NCBI GenBank assembly: GCA_035307785.1
Contig: DATGHS010000278.1
Location: forward strand, 1 to 29,424
Length of the DNA stretch: 29,424 nt
Source of the DNA: DATGHS01 sp035307785
Lineage (GTDB): Bacteria; Planctomycetota; Planctomycetia; Gemmatales; Gemmataceae
Direction of reading: 5' to 3'
Positions within the stretch are counted from its first letter, which is position 1; each line of letters opens with the position of its first letter. Below, piece after piece: positions 1 through 7,236 of this stretch. The position numbers and the translations under genes were made by a program. The notes below the pieces were generated by a model. It worked only from the letters and a program-made list of their open reading frames with translations, was not told where the DNA came from and ran no database searches.

Positions 1-105
1 AGAACCCGCATTGACCAAATTCCCGGGCCGCGTTATTCTCCCCGCCGCAACTCGACGCTCTATCACATGAATTCCCCTCTTCAATTCCCGCTCGAGGATG
101 ACCCC

Positions 106-819
106 ATGCGGCGTCGAGCGTTTCTACGACTGGCTTTGGTCGTAATTGGCTTATTTTCTATCGCGGCGGCGGTTCTGGGCAAAATGATCCTGCATGAGCC
201 GCCAACCTACGCGGCCATTTCAGTGCCCAGCGGTCAGGAGCGGCGCAATCTTTCCGGCCAATTCTATTCCGGCGTTTGGCACATGATGGATTCCGTGCGC
301 AATCCGAACGACGAGCAATGGGGCGCCACGTTCAGTGCCGACCAGATCAACAGCTATTTCGAAGAAGATTTTCTGCGGGCCCGGCCGTTTCGTTTGCCGG
401 ATGAAATTCAGTCCCCCCGTGTGCAGATCGAACCCAATCGGCTCTGCCTGGCGTTTCGCTATGGCCAGGGATTCTGGAGCAGCGTGGTGACACTGGAATT
501 GAATGCGTGGCTGGTCGCCAATGAGCCGAATGCCGTGGCCATCGAGGTGTTGGGCTTTCACGCCGGTTCCTTGCCGTGTTCCACCCAATCCCTGCTGGAG
601 CGCGTTGCGGATACTGCGCGCCAGTGGAGTGTGGAAGTGACCTGGTACCGCTATGACGGGCATCCCGTAGCGCTCTTGCGTCTGCCGTCGGACCAGCCGA
701 CCCCGGCAGTGCTGCTCCAGCGCTTGGAATTGCAGGAAGGCAAGATCGTGATTGCAGGCCGCTCGACAGACGGGGCGCCGCGCAATTTGCCGACGTCGGT
801 AGAGCCTGGCGGGGAATGA
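106..819 (+). CDS. Membrane-anchored protein of unknown function
   Basis: I do not recognise a named family. The product (237 aa) starts with a basic stretch (MRRRAFLRLA) followed by a hydrophobic segment at about residues 9-26, so it looks like a single-pass inner-membrane or exported protein with a soluble domain outside. The remainder is a mixed alpha/beta-looking domain without visible catalytic motifs. I chose the ATG at 106 because a GAGG Shine-Dalgarno lies at 94-97 with good spacing; an in-frame ATG at 67 would add 13 residues but has no clear ribosome site. The gene converges on the rraA-like gene, and a long hairpin repeat at 835-901 lies between them and may terminate both. Confidence 0.7.
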   Translation: MRRRAFLRLALVVIGLFSIAAAVLGKMILHEPPTYAAISVPSGQERRNLSGQFYSGVWHMMDSVRNPNDEQWGATFSADQINSYFEEDFLRARPFRLPDEIQSPRVQIEPNRLCLAFRYGQGFWSSVVTLELNAWLVANEPNAVAIEVLGFHAGSLPCSTQSLLERVADTARQWSVEVTWYRYDGHPVALLRLPSDQPTPAVLLQRLELQEGKIVIAGRSTDGAPRNLPTSVEPGGE

Positions 820-834
820 AATTACTTACGAATT

Positions 835-901
835 GAGCCGGGAGCGCAAGCGACCGGATGAAGGAGAGCGTCCCTCATCCAGTCGCTTGCGCTCCCGGCT
901 C
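835..901. repeat. Near-perfect inverted repeat between convergent genes
   Basis: Two 27-base arms (835-861 and 875-901) differ at one position and are separated by a 13-base loop. The arm begins GAGCCGGGAGCGCAAGCGAC. From memory, this motif recurs in intergenic regions of planctomycete genomes, so it is probably one copy of a dispersed palindromic repeat. Its position between two convergent stops suggests it may also act as a bidirectional terminator. Confidence 0.8.
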
Positions 902-909
902 CCCGTTTC

Positions 910-1575
910 TTACAGCACGCCATACTTGCGAAACACCTCGGTTGCTTTCGCGCCGGCGCGAATCTCGTCGCGGACCACATTTTCAGCATGCACTTTTTCC
1001 CATGCCAGGCGCAGCGCTTCCTTCTCAACTTCACGCGGGACTACGACCACGCCATCGTCATCGGCCAGCACGAGATCGCCCGGGACGAATTCCACGCCGT
1101 CAATTTCCACCGTCACGTCGAGATCAATCACGCGCTGGCGATTGCGGCTGTCGTAGATGCAGGTGCCGCGGGCGAAGATAGGAAAGCCAAGCCGGCGCAT
1201 CGCGCTGGTGTCGCGCACCGCGCCATCGACAATGGCGCCGACGCAACCTCGATTGAGCGCCGCCGTGGAAAGCAGCTCGCCCCAAACTCCAGAGCGAATC
1301 GAGCCGCCGGCCGCGGCGATGACCACGTCATTGGGCTGGCAGCTGTCGACCGCGCGAAGTTCCAGCTCATACGGCTGCGGATCCTCGTGAAACATCTCCG
1401 CCCAGAGCGTGGTCTTGCACCGGCCCACCAGAACGCCGTCGGCGGTAAGCGGCCGGAGCGAAACCCGCGGCGACTGCTGGGTGAAGCCAAGCGAATCGAG
1501 CACATCGCAAACCACGGCGCAATAGAGCGACGTGCGGATGGTTTCGAGGCTGATTTCGGAAGAAGGATGCGACAT
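910..1575 (-). CDS. RraA-family protein (HMG/CHA aldolase-like)
   Basis: The 221-aa product matches the RraA / 4-hydroxy-4-methyl-2-oxoglutarate aldolase family (once called dimethylmenaquinone methyltransferase). Family members are either class II pyruvate aldolases or, as in E. coli RraA, regulators of RNase E. Visible signatures are GGSIRSGVWGELL (about 90-102), IVDGAVRDT (115-123) with the Arg121-Asp122 pair used in metal/pyruvate binding, and the C-terminal GDLVLADDDGVVVVP (166-180). Aldolase versus regulator cannot be decided; the Arg-Asp pair favours aldolase-type chemistry. The start is the ATG at 1575; an upstream TTG at 1626 would run into a palindromic repeat and is less likely. 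The gene is bracketed by hairpin repeats at 835-901 and 1611-1672. Its length is normal for the family. Confidence 0.9.
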   Translation of the reverse strand: MSHPSSEISLETIRTSLYCAVVCDVLDSLGFTQQSPRVSLRPLTADGVLVGRCKTTLWAEMFHEDPQPYELELRAVDSCQPNDVVIAAAGGSIRSGVWGELLSTAALNRGCVGAIVDGAVRDTSAMRRLGFPIFARGTCIYDSRNRQRVIDLDVTVEIDGVEFVPGDLVLADDDGVVVVPREVEKEALRLAWEKVHAENVVRDEIRAGAKATEVFRKYGVL

Positions 1576-1610
1576 GATTCCTACAACCCCGGCGTCGAGC
1601 TCGCGCTTAT

Positions 1611-1672
1611 GTAGCGGAATTCGCAAGAATTCCGGTAGTGGGCGAAGGCGGAATTCTTGCGAATTCCGCTAC
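1611..1672. repeat. Perfect 24-base inverted repeat upstream of the RraA gene
   Basis: Arms 1611-1634 and 1649-1672 are perfect reverse complements, with a 14-base loop. The arm begins GTAGCGGAATTCGCAAGAAT. It resembles dispersed palindromes I associate with planctomycete genomes. It lies 35 bases upstream of the chosen rraA start, so it would be in the 5' leader or promoter of that gene. Confidence 0.85.
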
Positions 1673-2277
1673 AACAAATTGACGCTCCGCCAAATGCACA
1701 TGGCCCGCGGCGCATTAAGGAACGGGCGATGCGCACGCAGGCCATGGCAGATTCAAGCTTTTTCTCGGGGCTCGTTCTCGTCGAACTGGATCGCGGTGTA
1801 GTCGATCTGAGTTCGGGGGCGACGGAACATCGGAGATGTTAAAGCGTGCCCATAGCCGAACATGTCGAAATCCAACGCGGCGAAGAACCCCGTTCAAACG
1901 AAGTCGGTGGTTCTATCTTGCACCTCCTCGACATGCTGCCCAGGCAGGCGAATCTGGAGAAACTTGCTGGCCTGTCGGCAAATCCAGGCCGCAACCGAAA
2001 GAAACCAAGGCCTGGTTTTGCTCGTCGGTCGTTGATCCAGAACAGCCGGCCAATGAACCGGAGGTCGAGAGCGCCGCTCCTCCTCGTTGATGCAAGCGGA
2101 GGAGAACACCTCACGTTGGTGCGTCCGGTTGAACTGCTCCCGACGCGGCACCTTCATTGGTTAGATTAAACCCGCCACGGCGCGGAAGTCAAGAAAAAAA
2201 TGGAGAAAAAAATGAAGGCAATGGCGTACACCGTTGAGCCGTGAGGCGGAGTCTTCGGAGCCGAGCGCCGCAGCGCG
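1673..2277. other. Stretch of about 600 bases without a convincing gene
   Basis: Overlapping ORFs of 60-107 codons are open on both strands at 1836-2169, but none has a ribosome site, a recognisable domain or a neighbour that would make it an operon member. The equal openness of several frames suggests GC-rich non-coding DNA or a decayed element. Around 2190-2215 there are A-runs. I see no RNA gene. Confidence 0.4.
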
Positions 2278-3825
2278 CTAAAACACCCGCGGCTCCCGCA
2301 TATCAAACAAATACGCCGACCCAAACGCCGCCGCATCCACCAGATCATCGTGCTTCCCCACCGGAAACGCCAGCATCTCGTCCAGCAACGCTTGCTGCCC
2401 CGCGTCGACCAAACCGTTTTCGCCCTTCAACAGAAACGCTCCGTTCTCCACCCGCACGCTGAATGAATGCATGCGCGCAAACTTGTCGCTCGAATGCGTA
2501 ATCTCCTTTACCTTCGAGCCAAAGCGCGCATGGGCCGTGATCAAATCCTTGATGCCCTTGAATGCCGCATTCGACTCGAAAAGAATCACATTCGGCTGCC
2601 AGCGCCGCTCGGCATCGTCGATGAGCTGCACCAGCTCCGGTGCCGCCACCCGCCGCGCCGTCGCTTCCAAACAAAACACCCGCCCACCCGCCTTCACCAA
2701 AGTCACCAGCGCCGAAGCATCCGCCGTGCGCTTTTTCGAAACCGCCGGATCAACCGCCAGCACCACCATACGCCCCTCACCGTCATCGCTGGAGTCCTCC
2801 GTTTGCCCCTCTCCCCTCGGGGGAGAGGGGATGGGGGTGAGGGGGGAAGCGCCCGCGACCGCCTCCACGAATGTCGCATCAGTTATTGTGGCACGGTCTC
2901 CCGACTTTGTTGTGGCACGGTCTCCCGACCGTGCCACCAGTTGCTCGCCCTCCCAAAACCGCACCCACTCCGCTCGTATCAAGCAATCCTCCTCCGCCAG
3001 CGTCCGCAAGCGAAATGCCCGCGCAAAGCTCGACTCCCCAATCTCCCGCCGCCGCTCCGCCAGCCGCTCCCGCGGCCACTTCTCCGGCCACACCGGCTCC
3101 AGATCATCGCCCACCGCCCGCCGAAAATGCGCGTAGCCCGGATTGTCCTTCAATTCCGAATTCAAATCGCCGGCATGCCACGGCGTGAACAACAGCCACG
3201 CTCGCCCGCCCGGCTCCAGCAGGTTGACCAAATTCTCGCGGAATATTTGCTTCGTCTTCTCGCGAAGCGTCTCGCTGCGCAGCGACTTCACATCCACCAC
3301 GTCGTCGCACACCAGCAAATCGGCCCGCGCTCCGGTGGCCGACGTGCCGTTGCCGATCACCACCACCGAGGGGCTGACCGAATTCCCCGGCCGCCGCACC
3401 CGAAACGCATTCGCCTGCCACGGCCGGTCGGGCACCAGATGCGGAAACACGAGCCGCACCCGCGGATTGAGCGTGATGGCATCGCGCAGGAACCGCCCGC
3501 GCTGCACTGCCAGCGCCCCGGAGCCGCACGCCACCAGCACCCGCAAGTTCGGATCGCGGCCCAGTTCCCAGATCACGCGAATCATGACCTGCACGGTCTT
3601 GCCATGATCGCGCGGCAACTCCACCAGCCCGCGCGCAGCCGATGTCAGAAACGCCTGCAACTCGCGATGGACCATTGGCAGCCGCAACCGCCGCCCGCAT
3701 TCATCCATGAACGCGAACTCCGCAAACGCCACCGGATCCCGCCGCGCCCGCCGCGCCTTCCGCAGCAGCACGAGCAGCTTGCTGGCAACGGGCTCCGCAA
3801 CGGTTGCAATTTCGATCTTCAACAT
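2278..3825 (-). CDS. Phage-like terminase large subunit with in-frame repeat insertions
   Basis: The 515-aa product looks like a terminase large subunit: an ATPase that pumps DNA into phage capsids plus an RNase H-fold nuclease. The N-terminal half has a Walker A-like loop LPRDHGKT (70-77), a Walker B segment LLVCDD (170-175) and a coupling-motif-like LLFTPWHAGD (211-220). The C-terminal half has AVDPAVSKKRTADAS (357-371), FESNAAFKGI (416-425) and KHDDLVDAAA (491-500), giving the acidic residues of the nuclease. Between the domains, residues about 299-345 are unlike a terminase and are encoded by palindromic repeats at 2806-2830 and 2888-2937, read in frame. The start is an ATG with AAGGTG upstream. 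A terminase small-subunit-like gene lies upstream; no portal, capsid or tail gene is visible, so it is probably a domesticated or relic pair. Confidence 0.85.
   Translation of the reverse strand: MLKIEIATVAEPVASKLLVLLRKARRARRDPVAFAEFAFMDECGRRLRLPMVHRELQAFLTSAARGLVELPRDHGKTVQVMIRVIWELGRDPNLRVLVACGSGALAVQRGRFLRDAITLNPRVRLVFPHLVPDRPWQANAFRVRRPGNSVSPSVVVIGNGTSATGARADLLVCDDVVDVKSLRSETLREKTKQIFRENLVNLLEPGGRAWLLFTPWHAGDLNSELKDNPGYAHFRRAVGDDLEPVWPEKWPRERLAERRREIGESSFARAFRLRTLAEEDCLIRAEWVRFWEGEQLVARSGDRATTKSGDRATITDATFVEAVAGASPLTPIPSPPRGEGQTEDSSDDGEGRMVVLAVDPAVSKKRTADASALVTLVKAGGRVFCLEATARRVAAPELVQLIDDAERRWQPNVILFESNAAFKGIKDLITAHARFGSKVKEITHSSDKFARMHSFSVRVENGAFLLKGENGLVDAGQQALLDEMLAFPVGKHDDLVDAAAFGSAYLFDMREPRVF
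2806..2830. repeat. C/G-rich palindrome inside the terminase gene
   Basis: Arms CCCCTCTCCCC (2806-2816) and GGGGAGAGGGG (2820-2830) pair perfectly around a 3-base loop. On the minus strand the surrounding sequence reads as LTPIPSPPRGEG within the terminase ORF. I know this peptide string as the readthrough of a dispersed bacterial intergenic repeat, so a repeat appears to have been inserted into coding sequence without breaking the frame. Confidence 0.8.
2888..2937. repeat. One and a half copies of the GTGGCACGGTC hairpin inside the terminase gene
   Basis: A half copy (2888-2905) and a full copy (2912-2937) of GTGGCACGGTC-TCCC-GACCGTGCCAC are separated by 6 bases. The full copy forms an 11-base-pair stem with a 4-base loop. 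In the terminase frame they encode the repeated string SGDRAT. The same hairpin, with loop TCCG, occurs in the intergenic array at 10672-10976. Confidence 0.85.
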
Positions 3826-3847
3826 GATGGCACCTTAAGCAGATTGG

Positions 3848-4011
3848 CCACAGAGATCACAGAGAACACAGAGTTAAGAAAAGATCAAACAAAAGGAAAC
3901 GAAGGAAACGAAGAAGCAATGAAAGAGCACCAATGGCTTTTTTTCCTTTGTTACCTTTGTTTCCTTCTGTTCAATTCCTGATTCTCTCTGTGCTTTCTGT
4001 GTCCTCTGTGG
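3848..4011. repeat. Large imperfect palindrome between the terminase genes
   Basis: Outer arms of 26 bases (3848-3873 and 3986-4011), rich in CACAGAG, pair with 4 mismatches. Nested inner arms consist of GGAAACGAAGGAAACGAAG-type sequence opposite its approximate complement near 3947-3975. A related element lies at 29302-29393. The distal part runs through the stop codon of the terminase small subunit gene and supplies its last residues. Confidence 0.75.
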
Positions 4012-4450
4012 TTAATTTTCTTCCGTCCCCCGCCTTCATCTCTTCGAAGAACTCCGCCATATACTCATCCAACTCCGCATCGCTCATCTCCTCGGCCGCC
4101 GCCAGAAACGCCGCCAAGTTGGCATGCGGGTCAGGCGGGGGCAGCTTGGCCCTCTCCTGAATCCTCAAGCGCGTGAGCCGCTCCGCCGCCGCCAGCCGCG
4201 CCTTGGGCTCCTTGTTGCGCAATAGCTCGCGCAGCACCGCGCGCGACTCATTGTTCGCCTCGCGCCCCAGCCGCTCCTCAGACTCGCGAAACAGCCGCTC
4301 CCACTCCTCGGGATAAACCTTGGTCCAGCGCCGCAGCAACCCGGCCCGCCGCTGCACTTTCAGGGCCGCCGTCTCCCAGGTCGCCCCCGCCGCCCGCAGC
4401 TCGGCCACAATCTCCATGTCGCGGCGTGTTCGTGTCGTTGGAATCTTCAT
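3971..4450 (-). CDS. Terminase small-subunit-like DNA-binding protein
   Basis: The 159-aa product is mostly helical and charged. Residues about 11-45 could form a helix-turn-helix (RDMEIVAELRAAGATWETAA and following), as in the DNA-recognition domain of phage small terminases. The later part has a Pro-rich linker and an acidic helix (SDAELDEYMAEFFEEM). The final residues, LTTEDTESTERIRN, are encoded by a dispersed palindromic repeat, so the natural C-terminus has been replaced or extended. The start has GGAGA seven bases upstream. The gene lies 145 bases upstream of the large-subunit gene on the same strand. Assignment rests on this neighbour and the HTH-like region; there is no strong signature motif. 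Confidence 0.65.
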   Translation of the reverse strand: MKIPTTRTRRDMEIVAELRAAGATWETAALKVQRRAGLLRRWTKVYPEEWERLFRESEERLGREANNESRAVLRELLRNKEPKARLAAAERLTRLRIQERAKLPPPDPHANLAAFLAAAEEMSDAELDEYMAEFFEEMKAGDGRKLTTEDTESTERIRN

Positions 4451-4698
4451 GGTGGGTCTCCAATAAGAGGTGTGGAATCAAAAAGCGTCGAATCAAGAAG
4501 GTCGAATTCGGCCCGCAAGAATCGCCGGCCGGAAATGTACCTATGTACACATACGATCCCGTTTTCGTTTGTCAAACAAAAATGGAAGAATTTGCCGCCC
4601 TCTCGCCTGGAAACCGGAATGAATTGGCTCCTGCCCAAAGAAGCCCCACGCCATCTCGCAAATGATATAATGGCAAAGAGTCTCACACGGAGTTTTCC

Positions 4699-5091
4699 AT
4701 GGCAGCGACCGATGCGAATGGCAAGGACTTGTTGAATGCTGTTAAGGAAATGCCGCCCGAAGAATTCGATGCTTTCCTCGAAGCGGCGTGTCGGCTGCGA
4801 ATGCCGGCGCCGCGGTCGACGCTGTCCGCCAAAGAAACCCACCTCATTGAGCGCATCAATCGCGGCCTGCCGCTCAAATTGCGCGAACGTTACGAGCAAC
4901 TTCGGAAACAACTCAGGCGTGGTCGGCTTCCAGCAAACGAGCACGAGGAATTGCTGAAAATGACGCACGAAGCCGAAAGCCGAGATGCCGAGCGCGCGGC
5001 CGCGCTGCTGGAATTGGCCAAGCTGCGGCATGTGCCGGTCCGCGTGCTGATGAAGCAAATGGGCATCGAGGCCCAGCCGATCAATGGCTAA
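4699..5091 (+). CDS. Small helical protein paired with an HNH nuclease
   Basis: This 130-aa charged, helical protein has no membrane segment and no motif that I can name. Similar 110-130-aa proteins often precede small HNH endonuclease genes, as here. The reading frame overlaps the HNH gene by 8 bases, which suggests translational coupling and a shared function. An antitoxin or nuclease-regulator role is possible but unproven. The internal KLRERYEQLRKQLRRGRLPA stretch has coiled-coil character, and the C-terminus (VRVLMKQMGIEAQP) is amphipathic. Confidence 0.7.
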   Translation: MAATDANGKDLLNAVKEMPPEEFDAFLEAACRLRMPAPRSTLSAKETHLIERINRGLPLKLRERYEQLRKQLRRGRLPANEHEELLKMTHEAESRDAERAAALLELAKLRHVPVRVLMKQMGIEAQPING

Positions 5092-5506
5092 ACGCAAGCT
5101 CACGCTGCGCGAATTGGTGTTCCGCCGCGCCAGAGGCCGGTGCGAATACTGCCGCCGCCCCGCCGCCTTTGCTCATCAAAGCTTCTCGTTGGAACACATT
5201 CGGCCGCGAAGCCGCCAGGGCAAGCGCTCGGCCGACAACTTGGCTTTGTCGTGGCAGGGTTGCAACAATCACAAATACAATCGAACCAAGGCCCGCGACC
5301 CGGTAGCGGGAAAGCTCGTGCCGTTGTTTCACCCGCGCCGCCACCGTTGGGCCGATCATTTCGCCTGGTCCGACGACGGCGCGCAAATCCTCGGCCTGAC
5401 CCGAATCGGCCGCGCCACCGTGGAAGCGCTACAACTCAACCGCGAAACTCTCGTTAATCTTCGCCGAGTGCTGGTGCAAGCCGGCGAACACCCGCCGGAG
5501 GAGTGA
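5084..5506 (+). CDS. HNH endonuclease
   Basis: The 140-aa product carries a beta-beta-alpha-metal HNH fold. The zinc-binding CEYC (Cys20, Cys23) is followed by SLEHIRPRSRQG with the catalytic His38, Asn52 in ADNLALSW, and CNNHKYNRT (Cys60, His63, Asn66). This matches the stand-alone HNH nucleases (McrA-like class) that nick or cut DNA. The basic N-terminus (MAKRKLTLRELVFRRARGRC) is usual for the family. It is translated from an ATG overlapping the preceding small gene. It could serve in defence or as a selfish homing nuclease; the sequence alone cannot separate these. Confidence 0.93.
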   Translation: MAKRKLTLRELVFRRARGRCEYCRRPAAFAHQSFSLEHIRPRSRQGKRSADNLALSWQGCNNHKYNRTKARDPVAGKLVPLFHPRRHRWADHFAWSDDGAQILGLTRIGRATVEALQLNRETLVNLRRVLVQAGEHPPEE

Positions 5507-5838
5507 TTCGACAGGCGAAGCGAGTCCTCGGTTGTGCCCAAATGGACAGGCAAGCGGGCGAATTTAGTAAAGTGCTCCCGGATGCAACGACGAAACCTCG
5601 GATGTTCCGGAATACGCAGGTGGGAGTTGCACCCAGTGAAGAACGACGCCTTTGCGCGGCGCACGGCCATCGCAAATTTATTCGATCAGCCGAGGAACCC
5701 GTGGAAGATGGTGACAGGAGTCGTTCATGTGAGCTACTTCTTAGGCTGGAGTGTCAGGTAGTCTGGAGTGTCGGGAACCATTTTCCCGAGCCGAAACCGT
5801 TCCTGACACCTCAGAGCAAGATGTATACAACGGGCGAC
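5507..5838. other. Intergenic stretch between convergent genes
   Basis: Small ORFs are open here on both strands, and one plus-strand ORF runs on over the 3' end of the DisA_N-like gene. None looks coding. The only structure is the inverted repeat at 5768-5809, which may act as a terminator for one or both convergent genes. Confidence 0.5.
5768..5809. repeat. Short inverted repeat, possible terminator
   Basis: Arms GTGTCGGGAAC (5768-5778) and GTTCCTGACAC (5799-5809) pair with one mismatch over a 20-base loop. It lies 30 bases beyond the stop of the minus-strand DisA_N-like gene and so may be its terminator; it also resembles dispersed planctomycete repeats. Confidence 0.6.
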
Positions 5839-7014
5839 TTAGCCCATCAACCGGAGACCGCGATCGCATACAATGCGGTTATCGCCCCGATTCTGGAACG
5901 CCGACACGGCCCCGTCTTGAGAGATAACAATCGCGAACGAGTCGGGCACTTTCATGACGAATGACAAGGCTGATTTGTGCCTTGATCCTTTATTTTTGAG
6001 TAGATTCTTCGGGGTGCCCAAATCGGTTCCGTCGCAGTCGACATACTGAAGCCCCTCAACCGTTTCCCCCGTAATGATCGCGTTGAACCCGACGACCTTA
6101 CATTCATAATTCAGGGCGATTGCTCCGTCCAATCGCGAAAGATTCGCGACAGCCTGAATGCACTTTACGAGCGTGTCAGTTTTTCCTGCTACAACCAGAG
6201 AGTTGCTGGTTCTCGCCTCTGCCACTGTCTTCGGCAGCCGGCTCTGGCCACCGACGCTATCGAGGAGCTCTTTGACGCTCTGCCAATATTTGTACAGCAC
6301 ATCTTGCAAGAGACGGGAATCAAGTCCTTGCACCGAGGAAAAGAAGAATTTCTTGTGCGGGTCTGCGAATAGTATCACTCCACCATGCCCGATCGCCTGA
6401 ATCCCAAGGGCAAGGTCGTGAATCACATCCTCGACGATCTCCACTGTCCCGTCCGCGAACTGCTTCATTTCCTTTTTGATCCGAGCGGCCAATGATTCCA
6501 TCAAGGGGCTGTGCAAGAATAGGGATTCCTCGGAGATTTCGCCCTTATTGAACACAAGTGCGATTCCACCGGTGGACATCTCAAGATGCCCGGGGCCGAA
6601 TATCGTCACGCGCAGCGGGTTGCCAATGCGGAATCTGCTATACCCGAGATCCGGCCTGTCGCCCAGCCGATTGACGTGAAATCCACTGATACGGAGTCGC
6701 CCGTCTTTGCTTGTGCAGCAAATATGCGAATCGTTCGCCGCCGCATGGGAGAGCTTTGCAATCTCGTGCGCCGACACCTCCAGTGATTTCTCAAAAAGTA
6801 CATGCACGCTGAACTTTGCGCCTTCGGGGTAGCACATGATCGACGAGCGAGGAAAGCGACCTTCGTCTGCAGTCATGCTCGCGTAGAACGCACACTTCAC
6901 GAGATGCTCGACCGCATCTCTCGATAATCCTAGATTCCAGCGCTCGTTAATCCCGTTCTGCGCTGCGGAAAACTTCTCCGCAGCTTGCGCTGCAAAATCA
7001 GCGATGTCTTGCAT
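5839..7014 (-). CDS. DisA_N-like (diadenylate cyclase fold) protein, DACNV-type candidate
   Basis: The 391-aa product ends in a domain resembling the DisA_N diadenylate cyclase fold. LDGAIALN (about 295-302) matches the DGA motif, and KGSRHKSAL (342-350), followed by DSFAIVISQDGAVSAF, matches the G(T/S)RHRAA region of c-di-AMP synthases. The last Arg of RHR is Lys here, so activity is uncertain. Divergent DisA_N relatives in conflict-type loci have been described as probable sensor domains (DACNV and similar); the long N-terminal region with GHGGVILFADPHKK (209-222) is consistent with that, from memory. The ATG at 7014 is chosen because AGAGGAG lies about 9 bases upstream; the TTG at 7020 is too close to it. 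It follows the Mrr-LRR gene by 222 bases on the same strand. Base composition is lower in GC than the flanks. Confidence 0.75.
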   Translation of the reverse strand: MQDIADFAAQAAEKFSAAQNGINERWNLGLSRDAVEHLVKCAFYASMTADEGRFPRSSIMCYPEGAKFSVHVLFEKSLEVSAHEIAKLSHAAANDSHICCTSKDGRLRISGFHVNRLGDRPDLGYSRFRIGNPLRVTIFGPGHLEMSTGGIALVFNKGEISEESLFLHSPLMESLAARIKKEMKQFADGTVEIVEDVIHDLALGIQAIGHGGVILFADPHKKFFFSSVQGLDSRLLQDVLYKYWQSVKELLDSVGGQSRLPKTVAEARTSNSLVVAGKTDTLVKCIQAVANLSRLDGAIALNYECKVVGFNAIITGETVEGLQYVDCDGTDLGTPKNLLKNKGSRHKSALSFVMKVPDSFAIVISQDGAVSAFQNRGDNRIVCDRGLRLMG

Positions 7015-7236
7015 GAACAATTGCTCCTCTCGACATCATAGCGGCCTATTCGACCGGCCGGAATGTGGTCGCCATAACTGAGGGAAGGAAAAAGACCACT
7101 CCGGGTTATCGTGATTTACTTCAAACCAACCAGGAACGGCCCGCTCTTGGCCCTGAATCATTTCTGCGGCAATTGCGATTCCAAGGGCGAGCGCAAAAAT
7201 GACAACGGCGCACGAGGAGAGGGAAGAGGCGCTCGT

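Noticed and set aside
1836..2169. Possible small gene or transposase remnant
   Set aside because: Several frames are open on both strands, and none could be linked to a family.
2467..3981. Plus-strand ORF of 504 codons opposite the terminase gene
   Set aside because: It is the antisense shadow of the GC-rich terminase gene and has a His/Arg/Pro-rich nonsense composition.
5503..5964. Plus-strand ORF of 153 codons after the HNH gene
   Set aside because: It runs through the intergenic inverted repeat and into the 3' end of the minus-strand DisA_N-like gene, without a domain or ribosome site.
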